A stretch of 64,000 nucleotides of DNA from DASYGT01 sp035999365 (GCA_035999365.1 DASYGT010000015.1:1-64000); one strand, 5' to 3'; positions 34,027 through 43,807 are shown, numbered from the stretch's first letter. Notes: generated from the letters alone by a model not told the origin. Numbers and translations are program-made.

Positions 34027-35685
34027 GTGCCCAAGCAGAACGGAACCGACGGCGACAGGCCGCGCAAGCGGTTCTCGCGTTCCGGGCACACGAGCCACGC
34101 GCGCCCCGCTCCGCCGCCGCCGCCTCCGCCGCAGTACGCGCCGCCATCGGCCTACGCGCCCGGCCAGTACGGGCCCCCCACCTATCCGCCGCAGCAGTAC
34201 GGACCACCACCCCACCACGACGACCCCCAGCAGTACACCGCGCCGACCTATCACCACGGACCGGGCGAGCCGGAGGCCAAGGCTGCCCCCGCCGTGGCGA
34301 TCGCGCGCACCGCGTTCACCCAGACCAATAGGGCGGCGCGGCTGGTCACCCGCAAGGTCATCAGCGCCAGCAAGGCCGACGGCGCCAGCGAGTCCGGGCT
34401 GACTGCCCTCATCTGGAACCAGGTCCTCAGCTACGGCACCGACGCGATGATCACCGTCGCTCTCGCGGGCACGGTGTTCTTCGGCGCGTCGACCCACGCC
34501 CAGCGCGGCAACATCCTGCTGTACCTGCTGATCACGATGGCGCCATTCGCCGTGGTGGCCCCGGTGATCGGCCCGGCGCTCGACCGCCTGCAGCACGGCC
34601 GGCGGTGGACGATGGCGGGCACCGCGATCGGCCGCGCGGTCATGGCGCTGATCATGGCCGGGCATCCGAGCGACCTGCTGGTGCTCTATCCCTGCGCTCT
34701 GGGCTCACTGGTGCTGTCCAAGGCATACGGCGTTGTCCGCGCGGCGGCCGCACCCCGCCTCGTGCCGCCCGGCCTGTCGCTCACCGAAGCCAATGCGCGG
34801 CTCTCGATCTTCGGCCTCGGCTCGACGATCGTCTCGGGTGCTCTGGTCGGGGTTCTCATCAAGCTGACCGGGTCGTACTCGCTCGGCCTCATCGTCACGG
34901 CGATCGCGTTCGGCGTCTGCGCCTACTTCGCGTTCCGACTGCCGCCACAAGTCGACTCCGCGGTGGCAGCTCCGCGGCATCCCCAAGAGCCGCCGCGACC
35001 ACGCACTCAGCAGCCGGTCCCACCGCTGGTGCGGTTGCGAACCTGGGCCAAGCGAGGCTTCCCTGATCATCTGGTGACTGCCCTGCAGGGCGAGTCGGTG
35101 CTGCGGTTCCTGTCCGGGCTGCTGACGATCTTCCTGGCCTTCTATGTCGAGTCCACCGCACACGGCGTACGTGCTGCCGCCGAGCTTGGCGCGGTGATCG
35201 GTGCCGCCGGTATCGGCAACTTCGCAGGTACCGCGGTCGGCACGAAACTCAAGTTGAGACGACCCGAGGTCGTCATCATCGTCTCGGCGACCTCAGCAGC
35301 GGTCACCTGCATTCTCGTGGCGGTTCTGTTCAACATCACGATGGCTGTCGTGGGCATGCTCGTCAGTGCTGTCACCAATTCGCTGTCGAAAATTGCCCTC
35401 GACGCCCTGATCCAGCGCGACGTCGTCGAGACGATGCGCTCGAGTGCCTTCGCCCGATCCGAGACGTTCCTGCAACTGTCCTGGGTGCTCGGCGCGGCGG
35501 TGGGCGTGCTGCTTCCGGTCACGCACGGTGGCGCCATCGGCTTCCTGGTTGCGGGCATCGTCGTTGGGCTCGTCGCCTTCGTCGTTCTGGTTCGGCACCG
35601 CACCATGACCCGGTCATCGGCCACGCGCGACTGGCCCTCGCCGCCGGGGGCACTGCCGGCAACCCACCCGGGCGAGCAGCCGTGA
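34027..35685 (+). CDS. MFS-type membrane protein with proline-rich N-terminus
   Basis: The 552-residue protein begins with about 75 residues rich in Pro, Tyr and Gln (PPPPPPPQYAPP, YGPPTYPPQQYGPP), probably cytoplasmic and disordered. About twelve membrane helices of the MFS fold follow (GTDAMITVALAGTVFFGAS, MAPFAVVAPVIGPALDRLQHGRR). The GTG at 34027 is used. Its stop overlaps mqnB, so it belongs to the futalosine operon, perhaps as a transporter; the substrate is unknown. Confidence 0.85.
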   Translation: MPKQNGTDGDRPRKRFSRSGHTSHARPAPPPPPPPQYAPPSAYAPGQYGPPTYPPQQYGPPPHHDDPQQYTAPTYHHGPGEPEAKAAPAVAIARTAFTQTNRAARLVTRKVISASKADGASESGLTALIWNQVLSYGTDAMITVALAGTVFFGASTHAQRGNILLYLLITMAPFAVVAPVIGPALDRLQHGRRWTMAGTAIGRAVMALIMAGHPSDLLVLYPCALGSLVLSKAYGVVRAAAAPRLVPPGLSLTEANARLSIFGLGSTIVSGALVGVLIKLTGSYSLGLIVTAIAFGVCAYFAFRLPPQVDSAVAAPRHPQEPPRPRTQQPVPPLVRLRTWAKRGFPDHLVTALQGESVLRFLSGLLTIFLAFYVESTAHGVRAAAELGAVIGAAGIGNFAGTAVGTKLKLRRPEVVIIVSATSAAVTCILVAVLFNITMAVVGMLVSAVTNSLSKIALDALIQRDVVETMRSSAFARSETFLQLSWVLGAAVGVLLPVTHGGAIGFLVAGIVVGLVAFVVLVRHRTMTRSSATRDWPSPPGALPATHPGEQP

Positions 35686-36302
35686 ACCTGCTCGTCGTCA
35701 CCGCTGTCGACGCCGAGCGCGCGGCCGTGCGAGCTGCAGCACCGAATGTGCACGTGATCGTGGGCGGCGTCGGGCCGGCCACGGCGGCAGCCTCGACGGC
35801 CGCTGCCATCGCCACCGGTCAGGTCGATCTCGTGCTGAGTGCCGGCATCGCGGGCGGGTTCGCGCCGACGTCGATCGGCAGCATTGCCGTGGCATCGGCG
35901 TGCGTCTTCGCCGATCTCGGCGTCGAGACCGACGACGGCTTCGTGCCGGTCTCCTCCCTCGGTTTCGGCATCGAGCGCTACGACGTCTCGCCCCGCCTCG
36001 CGGTGGAGCTGGCCGACGTGACGGGTGGCCACATGGGGACCGTGCTGACCGTCGCGACGGTCACTGGCACCGCATCCACGGCTGCGGCGCTGCAGCTTCG
36101 CCACCCCGACGCCATCGCCGAGGCAATGGAGGGCGCCGGTATCGCTGCCGCGGCCACCGCGCAGGGCATCGCTTTTGCTGAGGTACGAGCGATCAGCAAT
36201 GTCGTCGGCCCGCGCCGCCGCGACGAGTGGGACGTGCCTGGCGCGCTCGACGCACTCGGCCGGGCGATCGCAGCGATCGCCGCGCGAGAATGGTCACCGT
36301 GA
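35682..36302 (+). CDS. mqnB: Futalosine hydrolase
   Basis: The 206-residue protein of the nucleoside-phosphorylase fold has MqnB features: LLVVTAVDAERAAV, VGGVGPATAAAST, VLSAGIAGGF, DLGVETDDGFV, AEAMEGAGIAAAATAQGIAFAEVRAISN and a final GPRRRDEWDVPGAL. It cleaves hypoxanthine from futalosine in menaquinone synthesis. The GTG start overlaps the preceding stop (GTGA), and its own end overlaps mqnD. Confidence 0.92.
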   Translation: MNLLVVTAVDAERAAVRAAAPNVHVIVGGVGPATAAASTAAAIATGQVDLVLSAGIAGGFAPTSIGSIAVASACVFADLGVETDDGFVPVSSLGFGIERYDVSPRLAVELADVTGGHMGTVLTVATVTGTASTAAALQLRHPDAIAEAMEGAGIAAAATAQGIAFAEVRAISNVVGPRRRDEWDVPGALDALGRAIAAIAAREWSP

Positions 36303-37102
36303 AGCTCGCGTTCTCGCCCTGCCCCAACGACACGTTCGTCTTCCACGCGTGGACGCACGGGCTGATCGAAGGAGCCCCAGCCGTCGACGTCACGTTTGCA
36401 GACATCGATGTCACCAACACCGCGGCCGAGAACGGCGTATTTGACGTCGTGAAGGTCTCCTACGCCGCCCTGCCGTGGCTACTGCACACCCACTCTCTGC
36501 TGCCGACCGGCGGTGCCGTGGGGCGCGGCTGCGGTCCGCTCGTACTCACCCGAGGCGGCGTCGAATCGCTGGAGGGCTGCACTGTCGCCGTGCCGAGTGA
36601 GCGATCCACGGCCTACCTGCTGTTCCGTTTGTGGGCATCGGCCCAGCGACCCGAGCGCATCGACGTCGTCCCGTTCGCCTCGATCATGCCCGCGGTACGC
36701 GACGGCCATTACGACGCCGGACTGGTGATCCACGAGGCACGCTTCACCTACCCGCAATACGGGCTCAGCGCGCTCGTCGATCTCGGTGAGTGGTGGGAGC
36801 GCGACACCGGACTGCCCATCCCGCTCGGCGCGATCATCGCGAAGTCCGGTGCGGACACCGGCAGGCTCACAGAGGTCATCCGGGCATCGGTCGAGCACGC
36901 GTGGGCGCGGCCGCAGGACTCTGCGCAGTACATCGCCGAACACGCCGACGAGATGTCCCCCGAGGTACAGCGCCAGCACATTGCGCTGTACGTGAACGAG
37001 TTCACCCGCGAGCTGGGCGAGGAGGGATACGCGGCCGCGGAGGCGCTGCTCACCAAGGCCCATCAGGCGGGCCTCACCCCGCGCAACCCAGCCCTGAGGT
37101 AA
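36290..37102 (+). CDS. mqnD: 1,4-dihydroxy-6-naphthoate synthase
   Basis: The 270-residue periplasmic-binding-protein-like enzyme starts KLAFSPCPNDTFVFHAWTHGLI. It contains ADIDVTNTAAENGVFDVVKVSYAAL, GCGPLVL, VPSERSTAYLLFRLW and VIHEARFTYPQYGLSALVDLGEWWE, all typical of MqnD. It converts cyclic de-hypoxanthinyl futalosine to 1,4-dihydroxy-6-naphthoate. The ATG at 36290 is used; the GTG at 36299, forming a GTGA overlap with mqnB, is equally plausible. mqnA and mqnC are not in the window. Confidence 0.92.
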   Translation: MVTVKLAFSPCPNDTFVFHAWTHGLIEGAPAVDVTFADIDVTNTAAENGVFDVVKVSYAALPWLLHTHSLLPTGGAVGRGCGPLVLTRGGVESLEGCTVAVPSERSTAYLLFRLWASAQRPERIDVVPFASIMPAVRDGHYDAGLVIHEARFTYPQYGLSALVDLGEWWERDTGLPIPLGAIIAKSGADTGRLTEVIRASVEHAWARPQDSAQYIAEHADEMSPEVQRQHIALYVNEFTRELGEEGYAAAEALLTKAHQAGLTPRNPALR

Positions 37103-37111
37103 GCGCCTCGC

Positions 37112-37495
37112 TCAAGCGTCCAGGTTGTCGGCGAACGCGCGCAACAGCCCCGCCACCTTGCGGGCCTCGACGCGCTCGGGGTAGCGACCTCGCCGCAGCG
37201 AATTGGAGACGCTGTCGAGCAGCTTGATCATGTCCTCGACGAGTGGCGCCATCTCTTCAGCCGGTTTGCGCTGGGCGCGGACGACGGACGGGACCGGGTC
37301 GAGGAGCCGGACCTGCATGGCCTGGTTCCCTTTTCGCCCCGACACGATGCCGAACTCGACCCGCTGGCCCGGCTTGAGTTCGGTGACACCATCGGGAAGC
37401 GCGTCGCGGTGGACGAAGACGTCGTCGCCGTCGTCGTAGGACAGGAAGCCGAAGCCCTTTTCCGCGCTGAAGAACTTCACCTTGCCGGTAGGCAC
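37112..37495 (-). CDS. Cold-shock domain protein with C-terminal extension
   Basis: The 127-residue protein has an N-terminal cold-shock domain with both RNA-binding motifs (KGFGFLSY and DVFVHRDAL). A helical tail of about 55 residues (EEMAPLVEDMIKLLDSVSNSLRRGRYPERVEARKVAGLL) follows and is typical of the longer actinobacterial CspB-like proteins. It probably binds single-stranded RNA or DNA. The GTG at 37495 starts the conserved domain. Confidence 0.88.
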   Translation of the reverse strand: MPTGKVKFFSAEKGFGFLSYDDGDDVFVHRDALPDGVTELKPGQRVEFGIVSGRKGNQAMQVRLLDPVPSVVRAQRKPAEEMAPLVEDMIKLLDSVSNSLRRGRYPERVEARKVAGLLRAFADNLDA

Positions 37496-37698
37496 CGGGT
37501 ACTCCTTAAGTCCGTCGGCGCCGGGATCGACGCATCGAGGGCACCGCACTCCCGCGGTGCCCTCGACCTACAGGCTACTGGTCCAGACCCGCCATTTCAC
37601 CAGATCCGGCGCGCCAAGTGCGCGAGGGCTGCCCACCCGTTCCCGCCCTGACCATGGCAAACTGGATAGTCCGCGTCTGACCGACCCGAGAGGCAGCC

Positions 37699-37908
37699 AT
37701 GGCCAGCACTGCGCCCCGACTCCCCGAGCAGTTCCGCGGCGCGGTCGTCGCCCACGTGGGCGACTTCCACGTCGACGAACTCGCCGCCGACATGGCCGGC
37801 CCAATGTCGCCGTACGGACCTGACATCGACTTCCCCCTTCCCCTCGACCAGATCAGCTACCGGCACCCCGGACCCGAGTCTCGGCCGCATCTGGCCGAAG
37901 GGCGCTGA
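37699..37908 (+). CDS. Small hypothetical protein
   Basis: The 69-residue frame starts at an ATG preceded by GAGAGGCAG. It contains no membrane helix or known motif; HVGDFHVDELAADMAGP and FPLPLDQISYRHPGP are its most ordered-looking parts. It lies 25 bases before the helicase-associated gene on the same strand. I do not recognise a family. Confidence 0.55.
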   Translation: MASTAPRLPEQFRGAVVAHVGDFHVDELAADMAGPMSPYGPDIDFPLPLDQISYRHPGPESRPHLAEGR

Positions 37909-37933
37909 ACGGCTCGTCTTGGCGCCATCGCCT

Positions 37934-40372
37934 ATGCAGACGGCCGACCAGGCCGAAGCCGGTTCGCTGACCGAGTGGCTGCGCCGTCGCAGCGACGAAC
38001 AGCTCGCCGAACTGCTGAGGCTGCGGCCCGATCTCGCCCTCCCGGCGCCGGCCGACCTGGCGATGCTCGCCAGCCGGCTGAGCGTGCGGACCTCCGTACA
38101 GCGCGCAATCGATGGCCTGAACGCCTTCGCCCTCGCGGTGCTCGAGGCGTTGGTCGTCGCGAGCCGACCAGACGCTCCGGTAGCGCTGGCCGATGCCGCG
38201 CCGCTGCTGGGGGATGTCGCGGCTGAGGCGATCGACAGCGCTGTGGGCGGCCTGCAACTCCTCGGACTGGTCTGGGGCCAAACGGATGCCCTGCACCTGG
38301 TGGCGACCGTCCGCGAGTCGTTGGGCGCCTACCCTGCGGGCCTCGGCCGCCCGGCAGCAGATCTGCTGCGGCCGGTGTCGGAGGTGCAGCTCGCGCTCGT
38401 GCTGCGCACGCTCGGCCTCCCACCGGCCGCACAACCGCGGGCAGCGACTGCCATCGCCGAGGTCCTCGCCGACCCGGACCGGGTTGCTGCCCTGGTGGCG
38501 CAGTCCGACGACGCCGAGCGCGACGTACTCGTCCGGCTTGCGGCCGGCCCTCCGGTGGGCACGGTGCGCAACGCGCAGCTCCCCGCCGCGTGGCCGTCGA
38601 GCGAGGAGGTCCCGCCTCCACATCGTCTGATGATGCGTGGCCTGCTCGTGCCGATCGACGGCCAGACCGTCGAGCTACCCCGCGAAGTCGCCCTCGCCGT
38701 CCGGGGCGTCGCCGTGGGTCCGGTCGCCGTTTCGCCTCCGCCGATCGATGTCGTGGCGCATTCACCGGCCGAGCTCGACCGCATGGGCACGACGGCAGTG
38801 CTTGACATGCTGCGGCTGATCGATGCGCTCGCGGAGTCCTGGACCCACCAACCGCCAGCCATGCTCCGTGCGGGCGGCGTCGGCGTGCGGGATCTGCGTC
38901 GCAGCGCTCGTGATCTGGGTATCGACGAGGCGGGCGCTGCCCTCGTCATCGAGACCGCGCACGCGGCCGGGCTGATCGCCGCGACGACCGGAATGGAGCC
39001 GCTCTACCTTCCCACCGTCGACTACGACACGTGGCACGGCCTTGCACCGGCGGCACGGTGGATCGATCTCGCGAGCGCCTGGCTCACGATGAACCGGCAG
39101 CCGAGCATGGTGAACCAGCGCGGCGAACGTGACCGGCTGATCACCGTGCTCGGACCGGACGCCGAGCGCGGCACCGTCTCGGGGCAACGCGCCCGGGTGC
39201 TCGAGCTGCTGATGCAGCTTGCGCCGGGCGCGGCTCCGGCCTCGCGCGACGAGGTGCTGACCCGCCTTGCGTGGCAGGCGCCGCGACGCGCTGCCGGCCA
39301 GCGAGCGCTCGCCGAGGCTGTCCTGGCCGAGGCGGACGTCCTCGGAGTGACCGCTGCGGGCGGGCTCACCGGTTACAGCCGAACGCTGGTGGACGGCTCG
39401 CGTTCGGCGGCTCAGCACGCGCTCGCCAACGCGTTGCCTGCGCCGGTTGACCATTTTCTTGTCCAACCTGATCTCACCATCGTCGTGCCTGGTCCGCCCG
39501 CGGCCGATCTAGCCGACGAGCTGGCCCTGGCTGCTGACCTCGAGTCGACGGGCGGGGCGAGCGTGTACCGCATCACCGAGGCATCGGTGCGGCGAGCCCT
39601 CGACGCCGGGCGCAGCGGAGCCGACCTCGCCGCGCTCGTCTCCCGATCACGCACCCCCGTACCGCAGGCCCTCTCCTACCTCATCGACGACGTCGCGCGC
39701 CGCCACGGCGTGCTGCGTACCGGTGTGGCGGCGGCGTACCTGCGCTGCGACGATGAGGCGCTGCTTGCGGGCGTCGTCGCGGATCGACACCTCGATGCAT
39801 TGCAGCTCAGGCGCATCGCACCGACGGTCGTCGTGTCAGGAGTACCCGTGGCGCGCCTGCTCGAGGGACTACGCCAGGCGGGTTACGCCCCCGCCGCCGA
39901 GGCACCCGACGGAGCCGTCATCACCGTCGGCGCCGACGTACCTCGAGCGACGGCCCGGCAGTCCGTACGAGTGATCCGCCCGCGCACGTCCACGGAGTCA
40001 GGAGCGCACCTCGCCGAGTTGGTACGGCGTATCCGTTCGGGTGACGCGCTCACCGAACTCAGCCACCGCATTCAACCGATCGCACAGCAGGTGCCAGGCG
40101 TGACGTCCGCGACGACGATGGCCCTGCTGCGACAGGCGATACGCGAGGGGCGGCGCGTCCTACTCGGCTCGGCCGAACCGGACGGAACGGCGTCGCGGCA
40201 CACGATCCTGCCGATCTCGCTGGCGGGTGGGTTCGTCCGCGGCCACGAATCCGACACACAGCGACTGCAGTCGTTCCCGCTGCATCGGCTCACGGCGGTG
40301 AGCATCATCGCCGACGACAACGCCGATCTGGATGACGACTTCGATGACGGCACGGACCTCGATCCCGCCTGA
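37934..40372 (+). CDS. Helicase-associated protein (Helicase_C_3, XPB-linked)
   Basis: The 812-residue protein is built of repeated winged-helix-like modules (SLTEWLRRRSDEQLAELLRLRPDLA near the start). A C-terminal region of the helicase C_3/XPB-associated type follows (DHFLVQPDLTIVVPGPP, YRITEASVRRALDAGRSGADL, VPQALSYLIDDVARRHG). It has no Walker A or DEAD motif. The gene commonly lies next to the XPB helicase in actinobacteria and presumably partners it in DNA repair. The ATG at 37934 is preferred to a TTG at 37919. The acidic tail ends in DDDFDDGTDLD. Confidence 0.85.
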   Translation: MQTADQAEAGSLTEWLRRRSDEQLAELLRLRPDLALPAPADLAMLASRLSVRTSVQRAIDGLNAFALAVLEALVVASRPDAPVALADAAPLLGDVAAEAIDSAVGGLQLLGLVWGQTDALHLVATVRESLGAYPAGLGRPAADLLRPVSEVQLALVLRTLGLPPAAQPRAATAIAEVLADPDRVAALVAQSDDAERDVLVRLAAGPPVGTVRNAQLPAAWPSSEEVPPPHRLMMRGLLVPIDGQTVELPREVALAVRGVAVGPVAVSPPPIDVVAHSPAELDRMGTTAVLDMLRLIDALAESWTHQPPAMLRAGGVGVRDLRRSARDLGIDEAGAALVIETAHAAGLIAATTGMEPLYLPTVDYDTWHGLAPAARWIDLASAWLTMNRQPSMVNQRGERDRLITVLGPDAERGTVSGQRARVLELLMQLAPGAAPASRDEVLTRLAWQAPRRAAGQRALAEAVLAEADVLGVTAAGGLTGYSRTLVDGSRSAAQHALANALPAPVDHFLVQPDLTIVVPGPPAADLADELALAADLESTGGASVYRITEASVRRALDAGRSGADLAALVSRSRTPVPQALSYLIDDVARRHGVLRTGVAAAYLRCDDEALLAGVVADRHLDALQLRRIAPTVVVSGVPVARLLEGLRQAGYAPAAEAPDGAVITVGADVPRATARQSVRVIRPRTSTESGAHLAELVRRIRSGDALTELSHRIQPIAQQVPGVTSATTMALLRQAIREGRRVLLGSAEPDGTASRHTILPISLAGGFVRGHESDTQRLQSFPLHRLTAVSIIADDNADLDDDFDDGTDLDPA

Positions 40373-40762
40373 TCAGCCGGCGGCGACACCGGTGAATCGA
40401 GTTACCACGAAGCTGCCTACCGCCACAACGGCGAACACGATGCCGAGGAGCGGGTGACCCGCGTCGGCGGACAGCGCTGCGGTGGCGACGAACAGCGCCA
40501 CCTGACTGATCAGGCGGTGCGGATCGCGCAGTCGACGGTTCGATCGTGGCGCCATCCATACCGACCAGATCAACACAGCGAGCGCGGGATAGAACATCGT
40601 CAACGCGATACTCATGAGGCCGCCGCTGCCGAGTGCCCACCCGGCGATGCCCAGCACCACGAGCATGGCCAACTCGCAGCAGAACGCCACCAGATCGAGG
40701 ACGCCGGCCGCGAACGGCACCGCTTCGGCTGCGGGTCCTTGCGGGTCCGGACCGTCCGTCAT
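40373..40762 (-). CDS. YrdB-family (DUF2568) membrane protein
   Basis: The 129-residue protein has four transmembrane helices (LVAFCCELAMLVVLGIAGWAL, LTMFYPALAVLIWSVWMAPR, LISQVALFVATAALSADAG, LGIVFAVVAVGSFVV) and the YrdB pattern PRSNRRLRDP. The function is unknown. It converges with the helicase-associated gene with no gap. Confidence 0.82.
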   Translation of the reverse strand: MTDGPDPQGPAAEAVPFAAGVLDLVAFCCELAMLVVLGIAGWALGSGGLMSIALTMFYPALAVLIWSVWMAPRSNRRLRDPHRLISQVALFVATAALSADAGHPLLGIVFAVVAVGSFVVTRFTGVAAG

Positions 40763-40877
40763 GCGCGCAGGTTACAAATCCCCCGGTGCGCGAGCGCGGT
40801 GAATCCGGTGATCTGACACGGAACAGCGGACAATTCCCCGGTGTTTGCGACAATGGTCAGTCCCCCCGAGTTCAAGG

Positions 40878-42533
40878 ATGCCTGTGACAGACGGTCCGCT
40901 CATCGTCCAGTCGGACAAAACGCTGCTTCTCGAAGTCGACCATCCGGTCGCGGCTGAGGCGCGCGCGGCGATAGCCCCATTCGCCGAGCTGGAGCGCTCC
41001 CCCGAACACGTCCACACGTATCGCTTAACCCCCTTGGGACTGTGGAACGCACGGGCAGCCGGACATGACGCCGAGCAGGTCGTCGATGCGCTCGTTCGCT
41101 ACAGCCGCTACGCGGTGCCGCACGCGCTTCTCGTCGACGTCGCCGACACGATGGATCGATACGGCCGCCTCCAGCTGATGAAGCATCCGGTGCATGGGCT
41201 TGTGCTCGTCAGCCTCGATCGCGCGGTCCTCGAAGAGATCCTTCGCCAGAAGAAGATCGCCCCCATGTTGGGCGAGCGCGTCGAGAACGACACGGTGCTC
41301 GTCCACCCCTCCGAACGTGGCCGGCTGAAGCAGGCCTTGCTCAAGGTCGGCTGGCCCGCCGAGGACCTCGCCGGCTACGTCGATGGCGAGGCCCATCCGA
41401 TCGATTTGGCTGCCGATGGCTGGCAGCTGCGCGACTACCAGCGGCAAGCGGCCGACATGTTCTGGGCCGGCGGCTCCGGAGTCGTCGTGCTGCCGTGCGG
41501 CGCCGGCAAGACACTCGTCGGCGCAGCCGCAATGGCGCAGGCCAAGGCCACGACGCTCATCCTCGTCACGAACACGGTGGCCGGCAGGCAGTGGAAGCGC
41601 GAGCTGATCGCCCGCACCACACTCACCGAGGAGGAGATCGGCGAGTACAGCGGTGAGAAGAAGGAGATCCGCCCTGTCACGATCGCGACCTACCAGGTCA
41701 TGACGACACGCCGCCAGGGCGAGTACCGCCATCTGGAACTGTTCGACAGCCGCGACTGGGGCCTGATCATCTACGACGAGGTGCACCTGTTGCCCGCGCC
41801 GATCTTTCGCCTCACTGCCGATCTGCAATCACGGCGCCGCCTCGGCCTCACAGCGACGCTGATCCGCGAGGACGGCCGTGAGGGCGACGTCTTCTCGCTG
41901 ATCGGACCGAAACGGTTCGACGCACCGTGGAAAGACATCGAAAACCAGGGCTGGATCGCCCCCGCGGACTGCACCGAGGTACGGGTGACACTCACCGATG
42001 CCGAACGGATGGCTTACGCGACGGCCGAGCCCGAAGACCGCTACAAGCTGGCGGCCACTGCACGCACCAAGCTTGCCGTGATCGCCAGGATCGTCGAGCA
42101 GCACCCGAACGACCAGGTGCTCGTGATCGGCGCCTACCTCGATCAGCTGGACGACGTTGCAGCCGCGCTCGATGGCGTCCCGATCATTCAGGGCTCCACG
42201 ACGAACAAGGAGCGCGAACGCCTCTACGACGAGTTCCGTCGGGGTGAGCAACGCGTCCTCGTCGTCAGCAAGGTGGCGAACTTCTCCATCGACCTGCCCG
42301 AGGCGAGTGTCGCGATCCAGATCTCTGGGACGTTCGGCTCGCGGCAGGAGGAGGCTCAGCGATTGGGCCGGGTACTGCGTCCGAAGCACGACGGTCGCCA
42401 GGCGCACTTCTACACAGTGGTCGCGCGCGACACGCTCGACGCCGAGTACGCCGCACACCGACAGCGGTTCCTCGCAGAACAGGGTTACGCGTACACCATC
42501 GTCGACGCGGACGACCTCTTACGTCCGCTCTGA
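40878..42533 (+). CDS. DNA repair helicase XPB
   Basis: The 551-residue SF2 helicase shows an N-terminal damage-recognition part, Walker A GAGKT (about residue 210) in VLPCGAGKTLVGAAAMAQ, the DEVH box in IIYDEVHLLPAPIFR, GLTATLIREDGREGD and motif VI QEEAQRLGRVLRP. It is the bacterial XPB family (Rv0861c type), a 3'-5' helicase. The ATG at 40878 is chosen from the conserved N-terminus. It probably works with the Helicase_C_3 protein encoded upstream. Confidence 0.92.
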   Translation: MPVTDGPLIVQSDKTLLLEVDHPVAAEARAAIAPFAELERSPEHVHTYRLTPLGLWNARAAGHDAEQVVDALVRYSRYAVPHALLVDVADTMDRYGRLQLMKHPVHGLVLVSLDRAVLEEILRQKKIAPMLGERVENDTVLVHPSERGRLKQALLKVGWPAEDLAGYVDGEAHPIDLAADGWQLRDYQRQAADMFWAGGSGVVVLPCGAGKTLVGAAAMAQAKATTLILVTNTVAGRQWKRELIARTTLTEEEIGEYSGEKKEIRPVTIATYQVMTTRRQGEYRHLELFDSRDWGLIIYDEVHLLPAPIFRLTADLQSRRRLGLTATLIREDGREGDVFSLIGPKRFDAPWKDIENQGWIAPADCTEVRVTLTDAERMAYATAEPEDRYKLAATARTKLAVIARIVEQHPNDQVLVIGAYLDQLDDVAAALDGVPIIQGSTTNKERERLYDEFRRGEQRVLVVSKVANFSIDLPEASVAIQISGTFGSRQEEAQRLGRVLRPKHDGRQAHFYTVVARDTLDAEYAAHRQRFLAEQGYAYTIVDADDLLRPL

Positions 42534-42544
42534 CGAGACAGCGA

Positions 42545-43213
42545 TCAGGCGTTGCCGGAGGTCCCGGCCACCGTCGGATGGATCTGCAGCTCACACACGG
42601 TGACGTGCACCGGGAGGCGCACGGTGTGCGCGGTATTTGCCGGCGTCACGTCGATGGCCGCTGATGTTGCGCACGAGCGGGTGGTCACCGGATTGAAGTT
42701 CATCCACTCCAGCGCAGCAGACACGGTGCCGCCCGGCGCCACTGTGACTGTGGTGATCGCCGGCGCCCCGCCCGCGAAACCGTTCAGGGTGCGCGTCGCG
42801 TGCGCGAGAACAGCGCCGGACGACGACACCGCATCGGCACCCGGGTAGCCGAATACGGTGCACGCGACGCCCAACCGGTTACGGAAGCGGAGCAGGACAC
42901 TGCTGTGCCCCATCGCGCCCTGCTGGTCGGCGGCCGTCACGTCGAGCGCGTTGTCGCCGCACTGACCGATGCCCGGATGCGTGCTCGTGGGCGTCGACCT
43001 GGGCACCGTCGGAGACACGCTGCTCGGCGACGTCGGTGTCGTGGTCGCTGAGGCCGCCGTGGGAGACGGGGGCGACGTGGGCGACGTGGGTGACGTGCTC
43101 GTCACCGACGTCGGTGACGTTGACTGAGCGGCAGGTTTGCCTGGTGTGTGCGACGTGCACCCCGCAACGGTCATGACGACCGCCGCGACGGCAAGTCCAG
43201 ATGCGAGCTTCAT
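42545..43213 (-). CDS. DUF4232 lipoprotein
   Basis: The 222-residue protein has a lipoprotein signal (lipobox VAGC, Cys19). A Thr/Ser/Pro linker of repeated TSPTSP units (about residues 30-75) leads to a DUF4232 domain (HSSVLLRFRNRLGVACTVFGYPGADAV ... VTVAPGGTVSAALEWMNFNP ... LRLPVHVTVC-like end). The linker probably spans the cell wall. The function of the domain is unknown. A second DUF4232 lipoprotein lies at 63091. Confidence 0.83.
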   Translation of the reverse strand: MKLASGLAVAAVVMTVAGCTSHTPGKPAAQSTSPTSVTSTSPTSPTSPPSPTAASATTTPTSPSSVSPTVPRSTPTSTHPGIGQCGDNALDVTAADQQGAMGHSSVLLRFRNRLGVACTVFGYPGADAVSSSGAVLAHATRTLNGFAGGAPAITTVTVAPGGTVSAALEWMNFNPVTTRSCATSAAIDVTPANTAHTVRLPVHVTVCELQIHPTVAGTSGNA

Positions 43214-43337
43214 GCGTGCCTCCGCCGTCCAAGAGCCCTCGACCGGGCAGCTGATTCGGCTGCACGCGGACTCATCAGTGAGACAGGGCGCGAGGGCGAT
43301 CCGTTGCCGCGTTGCGATCCAGATGCCGAAACGAGAC

Positions 43338-43739
43338 CTAGGCCAGACGGGCCTTGAGCGCGGCGAGTTCGATATCGGACAGCGCACCAGCTCGGTGCAA
43401 TGCGGTGAGACGGGCGATCTCGTGGGAGTCGGACTCGCGGCGATGTGCACCGCCGCCAGGTCGGACTCGGACCGTCGCCGACTTGATGAGCACCGGTCGA
43501 TGGGGCTGGTAGCCGCTCGACGTCACCGGTAGCCCGAACACCGGCTGCGGCGCGTAGTCGGGGCCGTGCCAGTTGGCGAAGCCGTCCACCGGGCCTGCGG
43601 GCACCAGTACGGCGTCATCCAGGTGCCCGCCGTCGGTCGGGGACGGCACGGCGCGGCGAGACCGGCGACCGAGGTACACCGCAACCGCAGCGAGGGCGGC
43701 GACGATGCCGACGCTGCCCAGGATGAGCAGAGGAACCAC
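43338..43739 (-). CDS. Membrane-anchored SHOCT-like protein
   Basis: The 133-residue protein has one N-terminal transmembrane helix (VVPLLILGSVGIVAALAAVAVYL) followed by a basic stop-transfer. A linker follows, and then a short C-terminal helical hairpin of SHOCT type (EIARLTALHRAGALSDIELAALKARL). The GTG at 43739, after GGAG at suitable distance, is the likely start. Function is unknown; SHOCT motifs often mediate oligomerisation or membrane anchoring. Confidence 0.75.
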   Translation of the reverse strand: MVPLLILGSVGIVAALAAVAVYLGRRSRRAVPSPTDGGHLDDAVLVPAGPVDGFANWHGPDYAPQPVFGLPVTSSGYQPHRPVLIKSATVRVRPGGGAHRRESDSHEIARLTALHRAGALSDIELAALKARLA

Positions 43740-43807
43740 GAGAACTCCCGCCGGACAAGGACTTTCGTGAAGTCTCTGTGTGCCGCCCAAGCGGTGTCAA
43801 GTTGCCG

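Noticed and set aside
43021..43130. Possible CRISPR-like or satellite repeat
   Set aside because: The short irregular GACGTGGGC-type repeats encode the TSPTSP linker of the lipoprotein; there are no regular repeat-spacer units.
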